Below the pieces are notes generated by a model. That model was not told the origin of the DNA. It was given only the letters and a program-made list of their open reading frames with translations, and made no database searches. Positions 13,291 through 25,033 of a stretch of 64,000 nucleotides of DNA are shown here, piece by piece. This stretch comes from Prunus persica. Taxonomy: Eukaryota > Streptophyta > Magnoliopsida > Rosales > Rosaceae. Numbering within the stretch: the stretch's first letter is position 1; each line of letters opens with the position of its first letter. The stretch spans positions 1,029,415-1,093,414 of the forward strand of contig NC_034010.1 of the NCBI RefSeq assembly GCF_000346465.2. Reading direction: 5' to 3'. Position numbers and translations under genes: made by a program.

Positions 13291-13849
13291 TCCAGAGGTT
13301 CGATGGAGAAGGAAGGGTCGTAGGGGCATGCCCTTGGTTTTTGTTTTTTTTAATTTTTAATTTTAAAAAAAATCTAGGTTGGGCTTGTTTTGGGTTTTTT
13401 GTATTGGGCTTTTTTTAAGTTAGTTAGTGGCAGTCATGTAATTTATAGGAAATTCAACACTCATTTTATATGTAGTAAATGATTTTTGGGTATATTTCTA
13501 AAGTGTATTTCATGTAAGGTTTTTTTATAATTTCAGCCTCTATTTTGGGTATATCACTAAATTGCAGTGGCATGGCATGGCATGACATGGGTTTAGGAGC
13601 AACTCAAGGATGACCAGTTAAGTGTCTCTGAAATTACAGCCAGGTCTTTTCTAGGAAGGTTGGAGGGGTCGCAATGGTCCCACTTAAAACCCAATCCTTC
13701 TTAAACACCGAGGGTGTTGCCTTGAAGAACTTTCCTAGACACTGTAATTTTGGAGGTCACTTACTAGAGTGAGTTGGCCTATTTTATGGCATAACAGAGA
13801 AGAAAGTGCTTGATGGATTAGCTCAAAATAACTTAGCTTGCATGATTTA

Positions 13850-14165
13850 TTTGCTTGAGTGACTAGAGAGGCTTGATTTTGCATGGTTGTGATTTGCAAG
13901 AGTTGCATTGACTTGTATGCTTGATATTGGCTTGCACGCTTGGTTTCGACGTGTATATTTGGTATTGGCAAGTATGCTTGATTTTGGCTTGATGCTTGGC
14001 ATTGGCGTGTATTCTTGATTTTGGCTTGTATGCTTGGATGATTGGCATTGGCATGTATGCTTGATTTTTGCTTGTATGCTTGGATGCTTGGCATCAGCAT
14101 GTACGCTTGATTTTGGCTTGATGCTTAGCATTGGAGTGTATGCTTGCTTGTATCTTGTATTGAGT
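13850..14165. repeat. Degenerate tandem repeat, 'gcttgattttggcttg' units
   Basis: Roughly a dozen imperfect copies of gcttgattttggcttgtatg/cttggcattggcgtgta. All minus-strand frames stay open through it as low-complexity peptide, so the open frames here come from the repeat and are not genes. Confidence 0.8.
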
Positions 14166-16226
14166 TTACAGCACCAGCCCCAGAACACTTGAATTTGGCA
14201 GACAAAACCTCAATAAAGGTGATAGCACGCGACATGATGGCTAGATATTGGAAGAATGCTTGAAATAGGGCATGTGCTGGAAGGGTATTTGAAGTAAGGC
14301 ATGTGCTGGAAGGATGTTTGAAATAGAGCAGGTGTTGAAAAATGTTTTGTTTGACATGGAATAGGGCATGTGCCTGAAGAACGTGACTTGGCTTGGCATG
14401 AATTATTTTCTGGTTTTTTTTTTCTTCTTCTTCAAGACTCAAACCCGTGGGTATTGTGCATTAGTACATAAGTCATATTTCGGAAGCTCGGATCAGAAAA
14501 CTTCCTTGATGAAAGTTGTTCATCTACTCGAGTACTATAGCCTGTAAAATTTGTAGAATTCTTTGAATTTTTTTGATACCTCAAACTTGGTCTGCAACTT
14601 CTGTGTTCATCCATGGCTGGTGAGTTTCTGCAGATTCTGCTTCTGCATGTGTCTTTAACTTATTATGCTTGGATGATTGCATTTGCTTCACAAAATTTGC
14701 TCGAAATTATGTTATTTATAACATATCCAAAATCGAAGATCATCCAACCATTGTAGTGTTCTCTACCTTCATTTTTCTGAAGCATGTTCTTGGATTGATG
14801 TGGATGCCTTTGTTGCATGCTTGTTTTCTATACGTGAATGCTTGAGTTCCTCTGTATTTCCCAGCATTTGTGAACTGTAAGTCGAATTTTGAGGTTGAGC
14901 TTCTGGTTTAAGATTCTAGTTTGGTGATAAACAAGAGTCATACGAGCTCACTTGGGTAATGCATGCCAAGTGTTTGTCAAAATATCTCAAAGTAGCTTGC
15001 TGGCTATTTTTTGAACTTTTGAAATGTTTCTTTTCGCATCTGAGTTGGAGCTTTTGAGACATGAAAATGGACTTCTCAATGGTTATGTTGGAATTGGTTT
15101 TGCGTCACTTGAAGCAAAAATGAATTTTCAATGGAATTTCAAAGTAAGGGTTAAGCTGCTGGAGCTGTGCAGTTCCTGCTGTATGGGCTGTTTCAGGAAT
15201 CTGTTTGACATGCTTTCCTAGCTCTAAATTCAATGAAATTTTGGGAAAATGAAGCTTGATATGTCTAGTTCTCGAATCTGGAAAGTTTGGGAGTTGTTGG
15301 TTGTAAACTTGATTTCTAGTGATTTTCTAAATGTGGGAGGTTTCAGCTAGAATGGTTGAAAAACTTGTGTATAAGTTTTTCTTGGCATGTTGCTTTTGTT
15401 TGAGAATTTAGCATGTCCTTTCTCTTGGAATTGAGTGCTGATCTGGGCATTGCTAGAGCATGATCTTGAGTAATATTGTCGTGAGAGCATGATATTGTAT
15501 GGCTTCGTCGCAAGGGCATGAGATATTCAATTTGCTTGAAATGCCTGAGTTGCTTGGAATGCTTGAATGAAATGAAATTTCTTGGCATGTGGATTGGTAT
15601 TACGCCCTGTGAATTTGTCAAATGCTTGACAAATGAGTTTGTTGAATTGTTGCAAGGATAAATTGAGCTTTGGGGGGTTAAAGAGCATATACACTGGCAT
15701 GATGTTTGAAATAAGGAAAGGGCTAAGAAGATTTGAAATAAGGCAAGTGCCAGAAATTCTTTGCTTGTAGAGTAGGAGCTGGAAGAATTTAACTTGGCTT
15801 AGAATGATATAGCTTGGACTTGCTATGAGGATGTGAATAATGTTCACACAGCTCTTGGAACTGAGGTATAGCTTGGTTTAACATGAGAAACTCTGAGATG
15901 CCTATGCTTGACTCTTTTTTTTTTTTTTTTACAAATTTGCTTGGCATGAAGCCCCCAAGTATTTTGGAGTTTGCATGTGTAGTTAGCTTAATGGCATGAA
16001 TGATGAATTTGCCTAGGCCCCCAGTCCTCGTACAAGATTTGGTTTTGCTTGAGAATGGAGATCTAAGACACAAATAAAGGGAGCATGTGAGTAATCTATA
16101 TCATGTTTGTTCTGCAAAGTAGATAGCCAACAAAAGGAAAAAAAAGAAAGAAAGAGGGAATGTTCTTATCTCTTTCTTTTCTCTAGTTTATTGCTTCTGA
16201 TTGGAGGTATTGGTGAAGATAGTGGC

Positions 16227-16253
16227 CTAATCCCCAGCATAGTTGCCAATTTA
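16227..16253 (-). other. Primer-binding-site-like sequence
   Basis: The minus strand immediately inside the 5' LTR reads TTGGCAACTATGCTGGGGAT. It starts with TGG, as expected for a complement of a tRNA 3' end, and sits directly beside the LTR. Which tRNA is not determined. Confidence 0.6.
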
Positions 16254-17766
16254 TGTAGGGGTCTTTTTATTCCAACAGCCTGACGAATGAGCTTAGGCTG
16301 CCGAAAAAGAGAAACAGGTGAAGCTGCCCCTGTGTCTGAGTTCAAGGATCAAGCCCCAAGAGTGTTTCGAAAGGGTAGCTGAGCCTTATGAAACACTTTG
16401 GTCTTCTTCACCAATGAAATCAACAGTCACTTACAGATAAATTCTTGGCTTGGCATGAGAAGCTTGTGGCATGGGAGCTGAGCATTCATGAGTTTAGCAT
16501 GAGAGAGAGAGAAGGCTTGGGTTTCCTATGAGAAGCAGTCGCTTACAGATAAATTCTTAGCTTGGCATGCAAAGCTTATGACATGGGAGTTGAGCATTCA
16601 TGAGTTTAGCATGAGAGAGAGAGAATGCTTGGGTTTCCTATGAGAAACAGATGCTCGAAGTAAGGGGAAGAGAGAGTTTGATTGCTCTCTGGATGCGTGT
16701 TTATGGAAAGAGAGGAAGAAGATGAAAGCATAGGTGGCTTTAGCATATTTCCAGCAGCTTGACGAAAGCTTCGTCAAGTTCCTAGGTGATTTGACATAAG
16801 AGAAAATGGGAAGCAATGGAAGAACAATGCTTGAAATCGAAGGGTTCCAGAGATGAAAAATGATGCTTGCTTTCTCTAGATGTGGGTTTTGAAAGAGAGA
16901 AAGAAGGAATATGGAAGAACAAAGCATGAAATTGAAAGGTTCCAGAGGGGATGCTTGCCTTCGATGAATTCTCACTGTTTTTGGGAGGCTTGCAGCGACC
17001 TAAGTGAGTTGTCTTTGCTGGGTAGAAATTGGCTCCTTTTATAGGCACTGAAAACCTTAATTTTATCAAGCCACCCTCTCACATTTTCCTTCACTTTCTT
17101 CCATTCCATCTTATTTGGTGAAACTTCCCTAGCCTAAGCATGTAGGCATGAAGCTTTTTGGAGTTCCAAGGTCCTCAGGCAGCTGGACTTCTCCATGTGG
17201 GTGAGGAGCCACCCACTTTTGTTTTTTGTTTTCTTACCAAAGCTTGAAGAGGAAAAAATGGGTAAGGGTGCTAGTCAAAAAAGGTGATCAACACATGGGT
17301 TTGCTTGGTTTTGATGGTTTTGACAGATATGCTGGATATTTTCCACGATGCTGGGCTGGGCTATTGGTATTTTGTTTACAGCGGCCTGTGAGTTTGCTTA
17401 AGGTGCTGGATATTTTGGCTGATGTGGGATTTCTCCAAGTGTTTGCAAGTCATTGGATATTTTCCTAAGCTATTGGGCCACTAGGTTTTCTCTCATGCTT
17501 ACCCATATGTTTGGGCTCAAGGAATGGGCTTGAGTTTTGATGCTCCCAAGTAGCCCAAAACTTCCACTCCTTGGACCATCAATGGGCCTTATGAATACTC
17601 GTAACCATCCATACCACAACCCGCTCAGCAAGCCCCAGACATTCGCTTGGCTTGGGCCCACTTAAGCTTGTAGCGTGGCATGTTGCTTAAATAAGGATTT
17701 TTCGCTTGGTGTTGTACTGGGCCGAAAATAAATTTGGACAAACTTTGGATTTTTTGAGCCTCAACA
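16254..17766 (-). repeat. 5' LTR of the minus-strand element
   Basis: Begins TGTAGGGG and ends CCTCAACA. It differs from the other LTR by an internal tandem duplication of roughly 110 bp at about 16420-16640 (the 'cttacagataaattctt ... catgagagagaga' block appears twice) and by a small deletion near 17400. Confidence 0.85.
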
Positions 17767-18463
17767 GTTATTATACAATGTACAATAATATGGTTTCCTA
17801 AGTATTTTTCTTGCGAACAATATACAAACTTATATTGTATTAACTTTCGGAGCACACACTTCATGTATAAAACTTTTCAGCTTGTGAAAAAGGAGCTTGA
17901 TTTGCAGACTAGAGGTCTCAAGTTCAAACCCTCATGACTATCACTTGTAAGTTGTACTAAAAAATAAAAATAAACAACTTTTCAGCCTTATTTAGTGGCT
18001 CGACCTAAATTGAATTGAAATTTAGCCCAATCTAGTTTTTATGAGTCTTATTCATCATAATAGGACTTGTAATATGTTGAATTCTTATCCATTTTAATAA
18101 GTTCAATTCCAACCATTATAAGTTCAACAAACAAATTGCACCAGACATTGGTCAAATTCAATTGAAATAGAGTACATAGCGAGCCACCAAACGAAGTCTT
18201 CTTATATAGGAGAATCTAGACATCTTCAAATATTATGGAAAAAAAGAAGAAAAAAAAAAACCCCTCCCATATCAAGAATTAGTTCATGAATAATAAACAT
18301 TGATAAGTAGTCCATCCATCCTGAAGGGTCCATCTTGCGGTTTGCATGATTGGTCAATGGCCAAATACCCCAACTTTTTCCCACCACATAGGATAAGGAA
18401 AATCTTAAATCAAAGATAAGAAAGACAAGGAAAGAACCACACCCCTCTATCCAATCCCATCCC
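17767..18463. other. Intergenic with tRNA-like SINE relic
   Basis: About 17891-17975 reads 'ggagcttgatttgcagacta' followed by a B-box-like AAGTTCAAACCC and a short A-rich tail, like an old tRNA-derived SINE on the plus strand. The remainder is the likely promoter and leader of the thylakoid gene. Confidence 0.45.
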
Positions 18464-19353
18464 ATGGCTACCATGTTCTCCCCCTCCACCTTCTTCTCCA
18501 CCACCACCACCAACACCCCCAATACCACCATCACTTCTCCAAAACCACCTCAAACTCCACCACCATCCAAATCCCACCTCCCCATCCCACCCTCCAAACC
18601 ACTCCTAACTACCTTAACCACCACATTAACAGCCACCGCCGCCACCGCCGCCATCCTAACCGCCACTCCACCCTCATTAGCAGACTCCACAGCAGCAACA
18701 ACTTACCAAGTCTACTACGGCACTGCCGCCAGCGCCGCCAACTATGGCGGCTACGGTGGCAACTCTAACAGGAAAGACTCCGCCGAGTATGTCTATGACG
18801 TGCCAGATGGTTGGAAAGAGCGTTTGGTATCGAAAGTCGAAAAGGGTACATATATACATATATACGCTACTATATACATTTGTTGCGATGCTTAATTATA
18901 AATAAATATTATGTTATGAGACTCTGAATTTAAATAGAAAAAAAATGTGACTCGGTTACTATTTGTTGATGAACAGGTACAAATGGAACTGATAGCGAAT
19001 TTTATAACCCGAAGAAGAAGTCAGAGAAAGAGTACTTGACGTTCCTTTCTGGGTTCAGGCAACTAGCACCAAAGGACTTGGTACTGAACAATTTGGCTTT
19101 ATCAGATGTGAACTTGCAGGACTTGCTAGCTAGCGCGGACAATGTGACGTCGGAGGAGAAGAAGGACGAGAAGGGACAAGTTTACTACGTGTATGAAATC
19201 GACGGCGTTGCTGCTCATAGTTTGATTTCAGTGACTTGTGCACAGAACAAGCTCTATGCTCATTTTGTGAATGCGCCTACGCCTGAGTGGAACCGTGACC
19301 ATGACATGTTGAAGCATGTTCATGAGTCTTTTAAAACTATTGGCTCCTTCTAG
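18464..19353 (+). CDS. Thylakoid-lumen 19 kDa-like protein, PsbP family
   Basis: Two exons, 18464-18845 and 18977-19353, encode 252 residues. The N-terminus (MATMFSPSTFFSTTTTNTP) is Ser/Thr/Pro-rich, as in a chloroplast transit peptide. It is followed by an Ala/Thr-rich hydrophobic stretch ending PPSLADS, a lumen-type cleavage site; no twin arginine precedes it, which suggests the Sec route. The mature part has YQVYYGTAASAANYGGYGG, VPDGWKERLVSKVEKGTNGT and KKKSEKEYLTFLSGFRQ, and ends in the PsbP-like VYEIDG...AHFVNAPTPEW...HVHESFKTIGSF. I match it to the plant thylakoid lumenal 19 kDa protein, a PsbP relative of unsettled role. The paralogue choice is from memory. The intron is 131 bp and the frame is intact. 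Confidence 0.85.
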
Positions 19354-20029
19354 TTTGCGTTGATGCCTTCTTTTTCTTCTAACAATGTGGTTCTGCTGTG
19401 CACATTTGAAATACAATATAGATTTCAGTTATGAAATAAAAAGACTTCTGAACCCACCTGTAATTTTATAAGTGCTGGAGTTGGGGGAAAAGAGCCAAAG
19501 GAATTTGAAGTAAATCTTTTCAGAATTTATGTGGATGGGTGGTTGTTAGAATTTGGAAATAAGATTTGTAAATGTAAGTGCTATGAGTTATGTGAGGCTT
19601 ACATATATAGCTTAGCTTCTGCATATATGAGAAACTCCCTGTTAATCATATTCGTCTACTTCAACCATTTTTGAACACCTCAAGGCATTATACTTGTGTT
19701 CGAGGCTTCTATCATTTATGTATGATTTGATTTCTCGTACAATGCCCCTTATTTTGAATGACTTTCGTTTTCTGAAGTGTCCAAATTGAACTAGCAAAAT
19801 GATGAACAATTGGTTGAATGCCAATGTAGTTTTGATGGACTTCAAGTTAACCAAAACAGAGAATTATTTCAAATTTCAATGGAATCTGATCACATCCATC
19901 AAAGCAAAGTTGAGTGCAAAAAAGAAATTACAAAATCAGATTGATATGGGCATTTGTGAACCATATAACATACTCTAAATTAACAAGTGATGATACATTA
20001 ATTATTTGAAGCAATTGAATTGTGGCTAA
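19354..20029. other. Convergent 3' region between two genes
   Basis: Holds the 3' UTR of the plus-strand thylakoid gene (AATAAA-like 'gaaataaaaag' at about 19433) and of the minus-strand gene. No further gene. Confidence 0.5.
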
Positions 20030-20700
20030 TTAATACAAAGTGAAGCCATCATCATAGGAAACATGGCATCCCCTTTGACAAGGTGTGGCATTTTCATCAT
20101 ACTCTTGACAACAGCTCCATCTCTTCTTCCAATTCCCACTTCCAGTGTTTGGTCTCTTGCTCTTCTCATTCCATCTGTACACAATCACTCCAGACCTATC
20201 ACTCCACTCTCCATCAATCCCTTGGTGTGGTGGGGCCATTGCAAATAATCCCTTCTCTCCTACACAATCCAAAACCAATTATCATTTTAATGTGCTTATT
20301 CAATTACAAGTTTACTCTGAATCTCATTTATTTCTAACAAGAGTCGTGACACATTATTTGGCGAACAAGTTTACTGTTATTATCGATATCATTCAATCAT
20401 AAGGAAATATACTTTTAGTAGGCCTCACATGGTCCCAATGAGCATGTGGGGGAAGAAATCAAAAGGCGAAGCATGTGAATTTGTGATATGTATATTACCA
20501 GTGGTGTGGCCGTGAAAGGAGCAAGCGGTAGGGGAATTGTCTTTGTCTGTGTAGAGGGTGTTGCACCTCAAGCACCGCTTCTTCGTTTGGGTTTGGGATG
20601 TGCTTGTTTTGCCGTCGCTAATATTTGAGCACAGCTTCATCTTTGAGCCATTTGATGTCCTGCATAAGAAACTTTGAGGAATACCCAGAGCCAGCGCCAT
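20030..20700 (-). CDS. Small Cys/His-rich plant protein, CHORD-like spacing
   Basis: Two exons, 20700-20499 and 20259-20030, join in phase to 143 residues. Exon 1 carries KKRCLRCNTLYTDKDNSPTA then CSFHGH. Exon 2 carries GEKGLFAMAPPHQG, EWSDRSGVIVYRW and KKRWSCCQEYDENATPCQRG, then CHVSYDD. The order C-x2-C, C-x2-H-x-H, W-x-CC, C-x3-C-H recalls the zinc-binding CHORD module, so a zinc-binding fold is inferred. A second in-frame ATG at 20775 would add 25 hydrophobic residues. I took 20700 (MALALGIP) as the more natural start but cannot exclude the longer one. I do not recognise a named family. The crowding of conserved-looking Cys/His/Trp argues for a real gene. Confidence 0.75.
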
Positions 20701-20775
20701 GAAAAATGTTCTATTCTTGTGAGAGACACAGAGAATTACTGAAATGAAATTGGGGTACCAGAAAGGGGGTGGCAT

Positions 20776-21599
20776 GTTTCCTATGATGATGGCTTCACTT
20801 TTGTGGTTGAAAAATCTGGGTCAGCCCATTTTAATTGGCGGTACTAAATAGCCCAGTTTATAACCTTTTTTTTTTTTTTTAAACAAAAGAAATTATAAGA
20901 AAGGACTTAAATAGAGATGTGGGCTGATTGGGTTTTCTTTAAATGGGCTAAACTGTCTTCAAAGCTTGTGTATTATATATGTAAACTTGTCTTGCACTCC
21001 AAGACTTAAAAGTCTTGTGTATCAAGTCGCATAGATAAAATCTTGTATATATATTGAGTGGCTGATCAATGGAAGATGAACTCATTTTTCTTTCATCATT
21101 TCCTTCTCATGGTTCTTTCACATGGAGCATAGCCAAATCGTTCAATAGCTTTTGGAGAGGAAAATTTTAACATAGTGGTCGTAGTGATTGTTTTTATTAC
21201 CAAAGGTAATTAGATCGTACAACGGCGAGCATGTGCCTAACTTAAAGATGAAGATCAACGAGACTTGTAGCTCGAGTGGTAGAGAATTTTTCCCACACCC
21301 TTTTCTACACCCGAAAGGAAAAAAGAAAAAGTTCAATATACTTTTTGGGTTTAGGGCACAAGCATATATATCAAAACTATTCAATTTTTTGAGCCTAGCC
21401 CAATACATTTCCCAAGTTGGGCTAACCCACCACAACATTACATAGTCGTTACGGCGACGTCTACTTTGACTAAGATATGATTCAAAGATGTGAAATATGA
21501 ACCGTCAGATCCAAACGTTAACGGCTGTGATTTCAGCCATACAACACTTGTTCTCTTTGGAAAGGTCAGCGGTCAGCCAATAAAAGGGTAGCTTTGCTG
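20776..21599. other. Intergenic
   Basis: No gene supported. About 21268-21340 ('gacttgtagctcgagtggta' onward) resembles the head of the tRNA-derived SINEs seen elsewhere here, but the B box is not preserved. Confidence 0.4.
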
Positions 21600-23247
21600 C
21601 TCCCAAAAACTCGTCTCCTCCACACACAGTCTCTGTCTTTGAGCATTTCTGCGTAGAGCTCAAAGCGGAGTCCCCCGCAGCCATCAATCGCTTCTCATTT
21701 CCTCCAAAGGTATACGAAATTCAATGAAAATATCTGCTAGTTATTTTTAGATCTGAAACTACTCTATATCTCCGTATTTTTTTCCTCTTTCAGATCTGTG
21801 TTCTTTTTCATTTCAAAGGTAAATTATAGTATCGTTTCTGTAGTTTCAAGATCTGATTGTTTTGTTTCTGTTTTTCTGCATTTGCTACCTGTTGTAGTGA
21901 AATCTGATCTACTGGATTTGTATGCTTTTAATGTTTCATTTCTGTTCATCTTTCTCAGATCTGAGTTTTTAAGTGCCATTTATGTGGTAGACTTGTTTTC
22001 ATTTTCATTCTAGTTGCTTATTTGTTGATTACAGATCTGGATCCATTAAGATCTGGTCTGTTTTGGTCATTTTCAAACTTTTTGTTTTTATATTTCACTA
22101 AATTTCAAATTTAAATTTAGTTTGGATTTCGGCCCGAAGAGCGTGAGTGATAATATCGTGTTGCAATTATAAAATAATAATTTTATTCCGGGTTTTTACT
22201 CTTGGTCCAATGATCTCAGATTAATTCGCGATTTTTGATTGGGAATTTTTGGTGTTTTGAGCTTTAAGCAACTAGTTTTTATAATTGCACAATTGCGCTT
22301 AAACTAATTTGTGTGTATGTGAATTCAATTTCCAATCAGTAAGTTGCTACCGCGTTAGCAAGGAAATGATTGGTTTTGATGCTAAATGCTAACACTCAAA
22401 GTAGTTAATTTGTTTAGTCGGATCCTTTGTCTACTGAAGTCATTTTTAGATGATATGGGTTTTGTTTTTTGTGTATACTGTCAAATTGGATTGATGTGAT
22501 CTTCTAGGTTAATGGATTGGATATTTGAAATTGGTAATTTTGTTGATGTTCAAAACCAAAAGTGGATTCCCATTCAGTTTATGTTATTTTGTATTGGATT
22601 TGTATTGCTTGAGTATATTTCTAAAAGTAATGCAACAATTTGTGAATACCAGCTAATATAGTTGTTTTGTTTTTCATATTTATTATCACATACATTTTCG
22701 TTAGAACTTTATTTTCGTTATATAGAGAAAAAGAGATCATCATATCAGTTTCAAGTTTGGCAAATTAATCGAGTTGATATTTCAGTATTTCTTTACTTGA
22801 TGGTTGGAGCATGTTTAGCTCCTCCACTTCATGAAGCTATGTGCTATATCTGAAGTGCTGATGATTTTTTCTTTCTTTAATGACATCATAATGTTGTCTA
22901 CATCTGTAACAGAAAAAAGTACGAAGATCATTAGACAGATTATGGAATATATTATTTTATAAGTACGTATATGGTTTTAACTATCTTATCTCCTACCCTT
23001 TGAGATCATCCAGTAATCAAAGGCTCGTCCTCTTTTGGTATCTGTCTCTATGAAAGAATGATTGATTTTATAGCTGTTTGTTTGGTGTGATTTGATGCTT
23101 TTATACAATGTTTTATGGCAGTTAAGTTTTGAACAAATAGTGTTGTTCTTTCTTGAAATTATATTTTACTTGGTTCAGGAAAGTTTATTATTTTTCTTTC
23201 TCTGGGTGGTTTCTGTTTTTAACATTGTTTATGCACATTCTTGTAGG
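21600..23247 (+). other. Leader exon and 5'-UTR intron of the ADP/ATP carrier
   Basis: The donor GTATAC near 21711 follows a CT/AG-rich leader, and the acceptor 'cttgtag/gctaagtcacaATG' is at 23246. The intron is T-rich with many short TTTT/TCTG blocks. No separate gene is seen in it. Confidence 0.6.
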
Positions 23248-23257
23248 CTAAGTCACA

Positions 23258-25033
23258 ATGGTTGATCAGGTTCAACACCCTTCTGTTGTTCAGAAGGTAG
23301 CCGGCCAGCTCCTTCAGCAATCTATTCAGGGATACGATAGTGGCTTCCAAAGACCGGGGATGTACCAAAGGCGTGCATATGGGAACTACTCTAATGCTGC
23401 ATTGCAGTATCCCTTTATGCCAGCATGCAGAGCTACAACTGATCTATCTTTGGTTCCATCAACTGCATCCCCAATCTTTGTCCAAGCCCCTGCAGAGAAA
23501 GGCCACTTTCTTATTGATTTTCTTATGGGTGGAGTCTCTGCTGCTGTATCTAAAACTGCTGCTGCTCCAATTGAGCGTGTTAAACTTTTGATTCAGAACC
23601 AGGATGAAATGATCAAAACTGGTCGGTTGTCTGAACCCTACAAGGGCATTGGTGACTGCTTTGGCAGGACAATCAAGGAAGAGGGGTTTGGTTCATTGTG
23701 GAGAGGGAACACTGCCAATGTCATCCGTTACTTCCCTACACAGGTTCGCAATGTTATCTGTTTTAAAGTTATTTTCTTGAATTTTTTCTATTCATATGAA
23801 CGTTTGCTAAAATATCTTGGAATTTATTACAGGCCTTGAACTTTGCATTCAAGGATTACTTTAAGAGGCTATTCAACTTCAAGAAAGACAGGGATGGTTA
23901 CTGGAAATGGTTCGCTGGTAACTTGGCATCAGGAGGTGCAGCTGGTGCTTCTTCCCTTCTCTTTGTGTACTCTTTGGATTATGCTCGTACCCGTTTGGCT
24001 AATGATGCTAAAGCTGCAAAGAAGGGAGGAGAAAGACAATTCAATGGTCTTGTTGATGTCTACAGGAAGACATTAAAATCTGATGGCCTTGCTGGTCTTT
24101 ACCGTGGATTCAACATATCTTGTGTTGGTATTATTGTGTACCGTGGTCTCTACTTTGGATTGTATGATTCATTGAAGCCTGTGGTCCTGACTGGAGGTTT
24201 GCAGGTTAGTGGACTACTCTGATTCATAACCTCTTGGTTCATGGTTATATGGTCTTATGATAGGGTTGCATTTACTAATGTGGCTTGTTGAATGAATTAA
24301 GATATTTTTCGTTGCTTTTTGCGTAATTATCATATATTTTATCTGCATACTTATGGCACAAATTTTCTTATATTAGTCATTATTTTATTTCTCAAAATTA
24401 GAAGTCTTTTGGCATATTGTTGTATGATTTGTCTATTGTTCTGCTTGTTATTTTTGGCTTCCCCTTGTTTTGCTTGGTGTCAGTTGTTAAGCATTAGAAA
24501 TAGTCCTATAAAGCATTTATTGTTTTGTTGGTTCCAAAAGGATCATATGTCACAATGGTGCAATTTGTTGACCTTAGCCCTTGTCTATTTTCAATTAATT
24601 GAGTCAAGGTTAAGTTGTCTTTCCCTATAATTGTTTGGATTGGCGTTATTGACCTTATGAACTGCAATATGAATGTAAAACCCTTTGCTTTCAACTTTTT
24701 GACGTTTCGCTTTTTTGTTTGTTTTAAAAACTACAGGATAGTTTCTTCGCCAGCTTTGCCCTTGGTTGGCTCATCACCAATGGTGCTGGTCTTGCTTCCT
24801 ACCCAATTGACACTGTTCGCAGAAGAATGATGATGACCTCCGGTGAAGCTGTCAAGTACAAGAGCTCCCTGGATGCCTTCAAGCAGATCTTGAAGAATGA
24901 GGGTGCCAAGTCTCTCTTTAAGGGTGCTGGTGCCAACATCCTCCGTGCCATTGCTGGTGCTGGTGTCCTTTCTGGTTATGATAAGCTACAGCTGGTCGTG
25001 TTCGGGAAGAAGTATGGATCTGGTGGTGCCTAA
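23258..25033 (+). CDS. AAC: Mitochondrial ADP/ATP carrier
   Basis: Three coding exons, 23258-23743, 23833-24204 and 24737-25033, join in phase to 384 residues. The plant-type N-terminal extension (~75 residues, [20 protein letters not shown] onward) is present. Three carrier repeats follow, with signatures [15 protein letters not shown] and YPIDTVRRR. The nucleotide-carrier hallmark RRRMMM is at residues 314-319, which sets it apart from other mitochondrial carriers. It exchanges matrix ATP for cytosolic ADP across the inner membrane. A leader exon probably lies at about 21600-21710 (ending CAAAG/GTATAC). A 5'-UTR intron of about 1.5 kb then runs to the acceptor TTGTAG at 23246, just before the ATG. 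Long leader introns of this kind often raise expression. No defect is seen. Confidence 0.97.

Larger units (their letters stand above)
11559..13563. mobile_element. Nested element with inverted ends (Pack-MULE-like)
   Basis: The left end (AATTAGTGAAATACCC, then GAAACACACCCAAAAT about 65 bases in) matches the reverse complement of the right end (TTTAGTGATATACCC, then GAAATATACCCAAAAAT). The inverted repeat is diverged and roughly 80-100 bp long. It encloses a host-like gene fragment (a glycine-rich RNA-binding protein) and a minisatellite, but no transposase. That is the architecture of gene-capturing Mutator-like elements. A 9-bp target duplication was not found, so the superfamily is inferred. 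Confidence 0.6.
10050..17766 (-). mobile_element. Non-autonomous LTR retrotransposon (LARD-like)
   Basis: Two direct repeats of about 1.45 and 1.51 kb (10050-11496 and 16254-17766) flank a 4.76-kb interior. The ends read TGTAGGGG...CCTCAACA on the plus strand, with the left copy mutated to TATAGGGG. Next to the right repeat, the minus strand reads TTGGCAACTATGCTGGGGAT, a plausible tRNA primer-binding site. Next to the left repeat it reads CAAGGGGGCAAA, a polypurine tract. These fix transcription on the minus strand with the 5' LTR at 16254-17766. No gag, protease, integrase or reverse transcriptase was seen; interior open frames are low-complexity. No clear 5-bp target duplication was found (aatac left, gttat right). 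The interior holds a second element and minisatellites. Confidence 0.85.

Noticed and set aside
13735..14188. Overlapping minus-strand open frames of 63-121 codons with SIQAK-type repeats
   Set aside because: All reading frames are open because of the underlying tandem repeat; no gag-like zinc knuckle was seen.
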